In this document: in pieces, positions 1 through 5,019 of the stretch
Position numbering within the stretch: the stretch's first letter is position 1
Layout of the letters: each line of letters opens with the position of its first letter
The notes under the pieces: model-generated
The model's input: only the letters and a program-made list of their open reading frames with translations
Database searches by the model: none
What the model was told of the DNA's origin: nothing
Translations under genes and position numbers: made by a program
NCBI GenBank assembly: GCA_013298205.1
Contig: JAAFJZ010000229.1
Span: 1-5,019, forward strand
DNA length: 5,019 bases
Direction of reading: 5' to 3'
From: Cytophagales bacterium
Lineage (GTDB): Bacteria; Bacteroidota; Bacteroidia; Cytophagales; UBA9547

Positions 1-526
1 TCATTTACAGATTAATTCACAATCAGATGCTATTCTTTTGTTATCTTTAATTTCTGGAAGAAACGCAGAATTTCTTATTGGTCAACACGTTATTGCTGCA
101 AAAGCTTTAAAAAACAGTAATTTAGAAATTATTTCTACAGGATATATATTAATAGAAGGGGGCAAAACAACTTCAGTTAATTACATGAGCAATACTATGC
201 CTATTCCTTCAGACAAGATTTCTATAGCTTTAAGTACTGCTTTAGCTGGAGAAATGTTAGGAAACAAAACAATTTTTTTAGACGCAGGAAGTGGAGCCGA
301 ATATCCTGTAAGTCCTTCAACGATAAAAGCTATTTCAAATGAAATTTCTATTCCTTTAATAGTTGGTGGTGGAATTAACGATATGGAGAAAGCAAAACTA
401 AGTTTAAATGCAGGTGCTGATGTGATTGTGGTTGGGAATGCAATTGAAAATAATCTATCTTTTTTAAGCCAATTTTCTACTTTAACACAATCTTTTAATG
501 TTTCAAAACAATTTATTACACCTTAA
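1..526 (+). CDS. Geranylgeranylglyceryl phosphate synthase (GGGPS, bacteroidete group), C-terminal part
   Basis: The enzyme joins the glycerol-1-phosphate oxygen to geranylgeranyl diphosphate, the first ether-lipid step; its product in Bacteroidota is not well settled. The reading frame is already open at base 2 and encodes 174 residues, so roughly the first 70 of about 245 residues are outside the window. The TTG at base 38 is an internal leucine codon, not a start. Visible TIM-barrel motifs are SLISGRN (44-64), GYILIEGG (140-163), SNTMPIP (188-208), DAGSGA (281-298), the phosphate-binding loop VGGGI (362-376) and VVGNAIE (428-448). These match the GGGPS/PcrB family closely. DAGSGA replaces the more usual EAGSGA, a conservative change. 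The stop at 524 is followed 9 bases later by moaA on the same strand, suggesting co-transcription. The family call is firm; the exact prenyl substrate is inferred from family membership. Confidence 0.92.
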   Translation, partial: HLQINSQSDAILLLSLISGRNAEFLIGQHVIAAKALKNSNLEIISTGYILIEGGKTTSVNYMSNTMPIPSDKISIALSTALAGEMLGNKTIFLDAGSGAEYPVSPSTIKAISNEISIPLIVGGGINDMEKAKLSLNAGADVIVVGNAIENNLSFLSQFSTLTQSFNVSKQFITP

Positions 527-535
527 AAATAAATT

Positions 536-1486
536 GTGCAGGTTATAGATCATTTGGGGCGAAGCTTTTCTTCTTTAAGGGTAAGTTTATTAAACACTTG
601 TAATCTGTCTTGTAGTTATTGTGTTAGTGATAATGAACAAAAAAAGAATTCAACAAATGCTTTATCTTGGCAAAATTTATGTTCAATCATTGAGAAGTTA
701 GAAAAAAATCTTAATATAAGTACAATTCGCCTTACAGGAGGTGAGCCTACAATTTATAAAAATATTATTCCTGTAATTAAGTACTTGAAAACAAATTCAA
801 AAGCGCAAATTAAAATTACGACTAATGGATATTTACTCAAAAATGTTCTTGAAAATTTAGATAATAATTTTCCAGACGCAATTAATATTTCGTTGGATAC
901 TTTGCAAGAAAAAACTTTTTATTCTCTTTCTAAAAAAAAAAATATTCAAAAAGTTTTAGATGCAATAGAATACGCACTTGATTGCCAAATTAAAATAAAA
1001 ATAAACACGGTTGTTATAAAAAACACAAACGATACCGAAATCAATGATTTATTAGTTTGGGCAGGTAAAAGAAATATCCCTATTCGATTTTTAGAATTGA
1101 TGAGGATGGGACATTTTTTTCAAAATAATAAATTTGAATCCTCTTTTATATCTCAACAAGAAATTATAAGTAAAATAAGCAATCAATTCAATATTAAAGA
1201 ATTAGGACGTTTAAAAAACGCAACTTCTCATGATTGGGAAACTCAAGAAGGATACAAATTTGGTGTAATTGCAAACGAATCTGTACCTTTTTGTAATGAT
1301 TGTAATCGTTTAAGGTTAGACTCTTATGGAAACATTTATGGTTGTTTGAGTAGTAATCTCCCAATTGATATTACTAAAATAGCTGATCATTTTACTTTAA
1401 AAAAACATCTTTTAGAAGCTTTATCGCACAAAAAAGAAACTAAATTTGAAGGCAGTGAGTTAAGTATGTTAAAAATTGGAGGTTAA
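536..1486 (+). CDS. moaA: MoaA, GTP 3',8-cyclase (radical SAM, molybdenum cofactor step 1)
   Basis: MoaA converts GTP to 3',8-cyclo-7,8-dihydro-GTP, which MoaC turns into cyclic pyranopterin monophosphate for molybdopterin synthesis. The 316-residue protein has the radical-SAM CxxxCxxC cluster (C22, C26, C29), TGGEP (67-71) for SAM binding, TTNG (95-98), SLD (119-121) and the second, GTP-binding 4Fe-4S site C253-x2-C256-x13-C270 with R258 and R260. It ends in the Gly-Gly pair (315-316) that MoaA needs for catalysis. Length is close to the usual 320-340. The start is GTG at 536: an in-frame TAA lies at 530, the first in-frame ATG is codon 189, and the protein N-terminus (GRSF, LRVS) fits the family. 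No Shine-Dalgarno is visible. It follows GGGPS by 9 bases and ends before a hairpin terminator. No other molybdenum-cofactor gene is in the window. MRMG stands where MPMG is usual. Confidence 0.93.
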   Translation: MQVIDHLGRSFSSLRVSLLNTCNLSCSYCVSDNEQKKNSTNALSWQNLCSIIEKLEKNLNISTIRLTGGEPTIYKNIIPVIKYLKTNSKAQIKITTNGYLLKNVLENLDNNFPDAINISLDTLQEKTFYSLSKKKNIQKVLDAIEYALDCQIKIKINTVVIKNTNDTEINDLLVWAGKRNIPIRFLELMRMGHFFQNNKFESSFISQQEIISKISNQFNIKELGRLKNATSHDWETQEGYKFGVIANESVPFCNDCNRLRLDSYGNIYGCLSSNLPIDITKIADHFTLKKHLLEALSHKKETKFEGSELSMLKIGG

Positions 1487-1519
1487 CACTGAAAAAATTG
1501 TTTTAATTTATATGAAGAC

Positions 1520-1548
1520 AAAAAAAAAGGGGCATAAAGCCCCTTTTT
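1520..1548. terminator. Bidirectional Rho-independent terminator between moaA and cas6
   Basis: GGGGC (1529-1533), loop ATAAA, GCCCC (1539-1543) form a perfect GC stem. It is preceded by nine A (1520-1528) and followed by five T (1544-1548), so a U-tract follows the hairpin on either strand. It lies 34 bases after the moaA stop and 27 bases beyond the convergent cas6 stop, so it can end both transcripts. Confidence 0.9.
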
Positions 1549-1574
1549 ACATTTTATTCCGTATTATATAAAGT

Positions 1575-2369
1575 TTAAGCTTCTTGAACTTCGTATTGTA
1601 CAGTATGTTTTTTAATTCCTTGGTTTGCTATATCGAGCATACCAAAACCTTTGTTTGTAAAAATTCCAATTCCGTTTATGAATACAAATTCATGAACTTT
1701 TTGATGAGCATACAAAGTGAAAGGGAAAGTGTAACCTCTGATTTCATAAGCTGTTTCGCTATCATAGGCTGTATAAATTCTTGCGAATTTTTTATCTCCT
1801 TCTTTGATTTTAGCAAGATAATCTTTGTCTGGAACGATTTGAAATTTATAGAACGATGTGATTTCTTCGGCAGTGAATCTTCCAGAAGATTCCATTCTTG
1901 TCATTGTAGATTCATAAAGAATATCTGAAAATTGATCTGATAATGGAGAAACAAATTTTTTCGCATCTACATCAGGATTTTTAGGATTACCTATCACCAT
2001 CGGAGAAATACAAAGATATTTATTAGAATCTGGCGCCAAAACTGCTTGTTCTTTTTCTACAGACTCTGGTATAATATATAGCTCTCCTACTTTGATTCTT
2101 TCTTTAGAAAAAAGTAATTTTATGAATTCAGTAACAAATTCAGCACTTTCTCCTGAAAAAACGATTGTAACTTTACTAGAAAAGTATTGAAGACCATTAG
2201 GAGTTACTTTTGTTTGTCCTTTTAAACCTGAGAAGTTATAAAGACCAGCAAGTGGTTGTACGGACATGTCTCTAATATAAGATTCAAATAAATCGGCAAT
2301 TAGGTGTTGATGGTGGAAAGGTACTAAAGCACCCCTGTTTTCGGTTGCGAAAATTAATCTGACTCTCAT
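1575..2369 (-). CDS. cas6: Cas6-like CRISPR RNA endoribonuclease, stand-alone
   Basis: Cas6 proteins cut CRISPR precursor transcripts within each repeat and often hold the product. The 264-residue protein has the Cas6 layout: a first strand MRVRLIFA (1-8), P17-F18 plus a histidine-rich helix start (H19, H20, H22), LYNFSGLKG (43-51), a strand after GLQYFSS (59-65), ISP (121-123) and a C-terminal glycine-rich loop GIGIFTNKGFGML (233-245), the hallmark of this RAMP family. Length is typical. Aligning by eye to Pyrococcus furiosus Cas6, its catalytic H46 falls near S36 and Y31 near E29, so that active site is not conserved; H19, H20 and H22 are other candidates, or the protein may only bind RNA. 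No repeat array or other cas gene is present nearby. It is transcribed alone, converging on moaA. ATG at 2369 is the natural start; no Shine-Dalgarno is seen. Family call fairly sure, function unknown. Confidence 0.82.
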   Translation of the reverse strand: MRVRLIFATENRGALVPFHHQHLIADLFESYIRDMSVQPLAGLYNFSGLKGQTKVTPNGLQYFSSKVTIVFSGESAEFVTEFIKLLFSKERIKVGELYIIPESVEKEQAVLAPDSNKYLCISPMVIGNPKNPDVDAKKFVSPLSDQFSDILYESTMTRMESSGRFTAEEITSFYKFQIVPDKDYLAKIKEGDKKFARIYTAYDSETAYEIRGYTFPFTLYAHQKVHEFVFINGIGIFTNKGFGMLDIANQGIKKHTVQYEVQEA

Positions 2370-2630
2370 AATTTTTATTGATAAAAGATTTAAACTGTTT
2401 ATTTAGATTTATATACAAATATTATTATTATATTTCAAACAATTCAACGCTAATTATTTAATGAAATATAAAAACTATTAGATGGCTATTTTTTAAACTT
2501 AAATGGATAACTTAAAAGAATTATTGATTTCAAAATAAACAAATGTTAAAATAAAAATGCAAAAAATAGAAAAAGTAAGAATATAAAATATGATTAAAAA
2601 GCATATTACCCAACTAAAATATATGGACTG
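2370..2630. other. AT-rich spacer between ychF and cas6, no gene seen
   Basis: The 261 bases between the ychF stop and the cas6 start are very AT-rich and contain only tiny open frames (for example 11 codons from about 2502 on the plus strand) with no recognisable product. I see no repeat array, no tRNA and no strong hairpin. The part next to cas6 holds a possible promoter, listed separately. The part next to ychF has only a weak 5-bp hairpin (2602-2625). Confidence 0.7.
2416..2447 (-). promoter_or_regulatory. Possible cas6 promoter (Bacteroidota type)
   Basis: On the minus strand TTG (2447-2445) is followed after 21 bases by AATATTTG (2423-2416), one mismatch from the bacteroidete -7 consensus TAnnTTTG with acceptable spacing from the -33 TTG. 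It would give a leader of about 40 bases before the cas6 ATG. In such AT-rich DNA a chance match is quite possible. Confidence 0.3.
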
Positions 2631-3728
2631 TTAAACATTAAACCTAAAGTGCATTATATCACCATCTTTAACAACATATTCTTTGCCTTCAACAGCTAAT
2701 TTACCAGCTTCTTTGCAAGCAACTTCTGATTTTAAAGCTGCAAAATCTTTATATTGAATAACTTCAGCTCTAATAAAACCTTTTTCAAAATCAGTGTGAA
2801 TTACTCCTGCTGCTTGTGGAGCTTTCCAATCTTTTTTAATTGTCCAAGCTCTTACTTCTTTTTCGCCAACTGTAAAATAAGTAATTAAATTTAAAATTGA
2901 ATATGAAGACTTAATTAATCGGTCTAGTCCTGATTCTGTTAAAGAGTATTCAGAAAGGAACATTTCTCGTTCTGCTGGGTCTGCAATTTCAGCAATTTGG
3001 GACTCTAAATGAGCATTAATGATTACAACAGTAGCATTTTCTTCTTTTGCTACTTCTTTAAGTTTATCTACATAAGCATTCCCTTTTAAAATTGATGCCT
3101 CATCCACATTTGCTACGTAAATAACAGGTTTTTCTGTGAGCAATAATAAATCTTGGGTAGCAACTCTATCTTCCATTGGAACATCTATTAAGCGAGCATT
3201 TTTACCAGATTCAAGTAAATTTTTGTAAGCGATTAAAGTATCTAATTCATTTTTAGCCTTATTATCTCCAGATTTAGCCAATTTCTCTGTTTTGGATATT
3301 TTTTTATCAACAGATTCTAAATCTTTAATTTGGAGCTCTGTATCTATAATTTCTTTATCAGATATAGGATTTATTTTTCCTTCTACATGAACAATATTAG
3401 CGTCATCAAAGCACCTTACTACGTGTATAATCGCATCAACCTCTCTAATATTTGCTAGAAACTTATTTCCTAACCCCTCCCCTTTACTTGCTCCTTTTAC
3501 TAAACCAGCTATATCTACAAACTCAATAAACGTTGGTATAACTTTTTGAGGTTTCGCTAAAGATTCTAAAAGAACTAAGCGTTCGTCTGGCACGGTTACA
3601 ACGCCTACATTGGGCTCTATTGTACAAAAAGGATAATTTGCCGCTTCAGCTTTGGCACTTGATATTGCATTGAAAAGAGTAGATTTACCTACGTTAGGCA
3701 AGCCTACTATTCCACATTTTAAACCCAT
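2631..3728 (-). CDS. ychF: YchF/OLA1 ribosome-binding ATPase
   Basis: YchF is an Obg-family P-loop protein that prefers ATP to GTP and binds ribosomes; it is linked to translation and stress responses and acts in the cytoplasm. The 365 residues match the usual length (363 in Escherichia coli). The Walker A loop is GLPNVGKS (9-16), PFCTIEPNVG (33-42) covers switch I, DIAGLVKGAS (72-81) is G3, and NVDE (207-210) replaces the NKxD that gives GTP specificity in other GTPases. H114 corresponds to the histidine implicated in ATP hydrolysis. A helical insert occupies about 125-180 and a C-terminal TGS domain about 281-364. The ATG at 3728 lies 15 bases after the PUR-family gene stop on the same strand, so the two probably share a transcript. 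No Shine-Dalgarno and no strong terminator are seen. Identification is secure. Confidence 0.97.
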   Translation of the reverse strand: MGLKCGIVGLPNVGKSTLFNAISSAKAEAANYPFCTIEPNVGVVTVPDERLVLLESLAKPQKVIPTFIEFVDIAGLVKGASKGEGLGNKFLANIREVDAIIHVVRCFDDANIVHVEGKINPISDKEIIDTELQIKDLESVDKKISKTEKLAKSGDNKAKNELDTLIAYKNLLESGKNARLIDVPMEDRVATQDLLLLTEKPVIYVANVDEASILKGNAYVDKLKEVAKEENATVVIINAHLESQIAEIADPAEREMFLSEYSLTESGLDRLIKSSYSILNLITYFTVGEKEVRAWTIKKDWKAPQAAGVIHTDFEKGFIRAEVIQYKDFAALKSEVACKEAGKLAVEGKEYVVKDGDIMHFRFNV

Positions 3729-3743
3729 ATATTTATTGTATAA

Positions 3744-4049
3744 TTATTCCCACTTCAAATCAGAATCTTCATCTGACTCAGTATTTTCTTTTGTAAAATC
3801 GAATTCTGGTAAAAGCTCGTTTTTTAGATAATTCAAAGACTCTTCTAAAGATTGTGTAAACTTAAGGACATCTTCTTTGTAAAGAAATATTTTGTGTTTT
3901 TCATAAAAAACACCATCATCTTTAAATCTTTTTCTGCTTTCAGTAATAGTTAAAAAGTAATCATTAGCACGAGTAGACTTGATATCAAAGAAATAGGTTC
4001 TCTTTCCAGCCCTTACACGTTTTGAGTAAATTTCTTGTTTGTCTTCCAC
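3744..4049 (-). CDS. PUR-family (DUF3276) single-stranded nucleic-acid-binding protein
   Basis: This small protein belongs to the DUF3276 family of Bacteroidota, related to the Pur-alpha fold, in which one PUR repeat binds single-stranded DNA or RNA, probably as a dimer. It opens with EIYSKRVRAGKRTYFFDIK, then a strand DYFLTITESRKR, then KHKIFLYKED and a helix around SLNYLKNELLPEFDF, ending in an acidic tail (ESDEDSD). There is no ATG at the 5' end. I chose GTG at 4049 (101 residues) because it yields an N-terminus close to the family's usual one and because a likely -7 element covers 4065-4072. A TTG at 4067 would give 107 residues but falls inside that element. The ychF gene follows after 15 bases. 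A role in RNA or DNA regulation is inferred from the fold; targets are unknown. Confidence 0.85.
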   Translation of the reverse strand: MEDKQEIYSKRVRAGKRTYFFDIKSTRANDYFLTITESRKRFKDDGVFYEKHKIFLYKEDVLKFTQSLEESLNYLKNELLPEFDFTKENTESDEDSDLKWE

Positions 4050-4064
4050 TTTTATTTGTTTTTG

Positions 4065-4095
4065 CAAAGAACAATAACAGAATTTATTTATGCAA
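4065..4095 (-). promoter_or_regulatory. Candidate promoter of the PUR-ychF operon
   Basis: On the minus strand TTG (4095-4093), a 20-base spacer, then GTTCTTTG (4072-4065) fits the bacteroidete -33/-7 arrangement, although only the TTTG half of TAnnTTTG is matched. The same octamer lies at the matching place before ssrA. By analogy with ssrA, transcription would begin near 4057, about 8 bases before the GTG at 4049. Confidence 0.45.
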
Positions 4096-4134
4096 AGAAA
4101 GAGTAAATTAATTTTGATTTATAACAACATATAA

Positions 4135-4161
4135 TAAAAAATGAACTTATATAAAAGTTCA
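4135..4161 (-). terminator. Rho-independent terminator of ssrA
   Basis: Read on the minus strand, TGAACTT (4161-4155), a 6-base loop and AAGTTCA (4148-4142) make a perfect 7-bp stem, followed at once by six T (4141-4136). It begins 14 bases after the encoded CCA of the tmRNA. The stem is AT-rich, so of moderate strength. Confidence 0.75.
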
Positions 4162-4174
4162 AAATACAATTTTT

Positions 4175-4537
4175 TGGTGGAGTCGGAGGGATTCGAACCC
4201 TCGTCCAGGCACGGAAACCTATATACCTTCTACATGTTTAGTTTAGCTTTGATTTTCGTAATTATTCAGGTAGCCAACAGACCAGAATAATTCTTAGATA
4301 CGTTTTTCTTACTTTTTGTCTGTACCTACAAAAAGCCAGCTCAGCATTTCGATGCCTCTTGATCAGTCTAGCAGAGCAGAAGACTGAGAGACACTTGCAT
4401 TAACCTAATTCTAAATTAGGCAGCAAGGGCGTAGTTTTCTTCGCCTGTTGTTGTTTGAGACAATTGTTACGGAAGTTCATCTCACCTCCCGACATGCTAA
4501 TATATGACCACTCACGCTGTCAAAACCAGTCGACCCC
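4175..4537 (-). ncRNA. ssrA: tmRNA (transfer-messenger RNA)
   Basis: tmRNA with SmpB rescues stalled ribosomes by adding a degradation tag to the unfinished protein. The 5' end GGGGUCG (4537-4531) pairs with CGACUCC near the 3' end over 7 bp (one G-U), followed by A and an encoded CCA (4177-4175). The T-arm is a 5-bp stem with loop UUCGAAU (4202-4186). The start of the RNA continues CUGGUUUUGACAGC, the D-loop-like region. The tag frame lies at 4445-4416. Long hairpins typical of the pseudoknot domain are visible, for example CTTTTTGT/ACAAAAAG (4335-4312). The length of 363 is normal and the gene is of the one-piece, not permuted, form. The T-arm alone can be mistaken for a tRNA. The gene is complete and has its own terminator. 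Confidence 0.97.
4416..4445 (-). other. tmRNA proteolysis tag reading frame, (A)GEENYALAA
   Basis: Within ssrA the resume codon GGC (4445-4443) opens GEENYALAA followed by TAA (4418-4416); the alanine carried by tmRNA adds the first A. The ending YALAA is the usual ClpXP recognition end, and the tag resembles those of other Bacteroidota. The stop codon lies in a 7-bp hairpin CCTAATT/AATTAGG (4420-4404), as in other tmRNAs. Confidence 0.93.
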
Positions 4538-4544
4538 AATAAAT

Positions 4545-4552
4545 CAAAGAAC
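4545..4552 (-). promoter_or_regulatory. Candidate -7 element of the ssrA promoter
   Basis: GTTCTTTG (4552-4545, minus strand) ends 8 bases before the mapped-by-structure tmRNA 5' end at 4537, the expected place for the bacteroidete -7 box. No TTG occurs at the usual 19-21 base distance upstream, so the -33 element is weak or absent; a TTG at 4568-4566 is too close. Confidence 0.45.
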
Positions 4553-4604
4553 TTTTGCAATATTACAAACTAAGTTGATATTAAGTTCAATATATTAATT
4601 AAAA

Positions 4605-5019
4605 TTATTGAATTAATGTGATTGAACCCGTTCGTTTAAAAACAGATTGATCAAAAAACTTGCCTTTTAAAGAGTAAATATATACACTTGAACTTTGTGT
4701 ATCAGTACCACCTGAAGCTATTCCTGTCCAACCATTTTGACTTGCTTCTATGAAACTATTTGTTTTGTAAACCTCTTGTCCCCAACGATCTATAACTACA
4801 AATTCAAAATCAGAATCAATTACATTTGTCCCATAAACTTTAAGTAATCTATTTTCAGGATTGGAAGCTCTTGGAGAAAAAACATTGGGAACATAAATAG
4901 TTTTATTGCCCAATACAGAAATATTAAATGTTAAGGTATCAAAACAACCATTAGTATTTATAGCTTTCATAAAAAATTTGTATTCACCTGAGTTAAAAAA
5001 GCTTGTTTTATAAACTTCG
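4605..5019 (-). CDS. Secreted protein with T9SS type B (gliding-motility-associated) C-terminal sorting domain, C-terminal part
   Basis: Only the last 137 residues are in the window; the frame is open to the window edge, and the ATG at 4970 is internal. The first part (FFNSGEYKFF, then AINTNGCFDT) looks like the end of a PKD or Ig-like repeat, common in large surface adhesins and enzymes of Bacteroidota. It is followed by a type B sorting domain: YVPNVFSP, FEFVVIDRWGQEVYKT, a tryptophan-containing NGWTG, VYIYSLKG and the terminal RTGSITLIQ. Such domains send proteins across the outer membrane by the type IX system. The NGDGxND stretch common after the FTP motif is replaced by ASNPENR. The passenger function cannot be told from this end. 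The gene stops 67 bases before ssrA on the same strand with no clear terminator between. Confidence 0.9.
   Translation of the reverse strand, partial: EVYKTSFFNSGEYKFFMKAINTNGCFDTLTFNISVLGNKTIYVPNVFSPRASNPENRLLKVYGTNVIDSDFEFVVIDRWGQEVYKTNSFIEASQNGWTGIASGGTDTQSSSVYIYSLKGKFFDQSVFKRTGSITLIQ

Noticed and set aside
38..40. TTG as the start of the first gene
   Set aside because: The frame is open back to base 2 and the residues before it (DAILLLSLISGRN) continue the GGGPS family alignment.
1584..1928. Open frame of 114 codons on the plus strand
   Set aside because: It lies wholly opposite the cas6-like gene, is rich in Phe, Cys and Ser as expected of an antisense shadow, and resembles no known protein.
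2596..2625. Terminator after ychF
   Set aside because: Only a 5-bp AT-rich stem (CATAT/ATATG) with a 14-base loop precedes a T-run on the minus strand, too weak to call.
2370..2630. CRISPR array next to the cas6-like gene
   Set aside because: Only short AT-rich similarities such as AACTTAAA twice are seen; there are no regularly spaced repeats of 24 bases or more.
4175..4202. A tRNA gene on the minus strand
   Set aside because: The acceptor and T-arm belong to tmRNA: the partner 5' strand lies 360 bases away and a tag reading frame is in between.
4578..4600. Terminator between the T9SS substrate gene and ssrA
   Set aside because: ATATT/AATAT around GAACTT makes only a 5-bp stem and no T-tract follows it on the minus strand.
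4968..4970. ATG as the start of the last gene
   Set aside because: The frame continues to the window edge and the preceding residues (SGEYKFF) complete a PKD/Ig-like strand, so this methionine is internal.

Overview
The window is AT-rich DNA of a member of the Bacteroidota, most likely of flavobacterial type. The evidence is a bacteroidete-type geranylgeranylglyceryl phosphate synthase, a DUF3276/PUR-family protein, a type IX secretion (T9SS) type B C-terminal sorting domain, a tmRNA whose tag reads GEENYALAA, and start sites without Shine-Dalgarno sequences.

Layout. (1) Bases 1-1486, plus strand: the 3' part of a GGGP synthase gene, followed after 9 bases by a complete moaA (GTP 3',8-cyclase) with a GTG start. 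The two look co-transcribed and end at a strong hairpin (1520-1548) that can serve both strands. (2) Bases 1575-2369, minus strand: a single gene for a Cas6-like RAMP protein. No CRISPR repeats and no other cas gene lie in the window, so it is locally an orphan. It converges on moaA and shares the hairpin terminator. (3) Bases 2370-2630: an AT-rich spacer with no gene, holding the probable cas6 promoter. (4) Bases 2631-4049, minus strand: a PUR-family nucleic-acid-binding protein followed after 15 bases by ychF, the ribosome-associated ATPase, probably one operon. (5) Bases 4175-4537, minus strand: complete ssrA (tmRNA) with its own terminator at 4135-4161. (6) Bases 4605-5019, minus strand: the C-terminal end of a large secreted T9SS substrate.

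How the parts relate. The ssrA, PUR and ychF genes lie in a row on one strand and all touch RNA or the ribosome, though ssrA has its own terminator and the PUR gene appears to have its own promoter. The octamer GTTCTTTG sits 8 bases before the tmRNA 5' end and also just before the PUR gene, which suggests a shared -7 element and argues for a GTG start at 4049 rather than a TTG at 4067. The most unusual item is the stand-alone Cas6-like protein, which keeps the glycine-rich RNA-binding loop but shows no histidine at the position used by the Pyrococcus furiosus enzyme.
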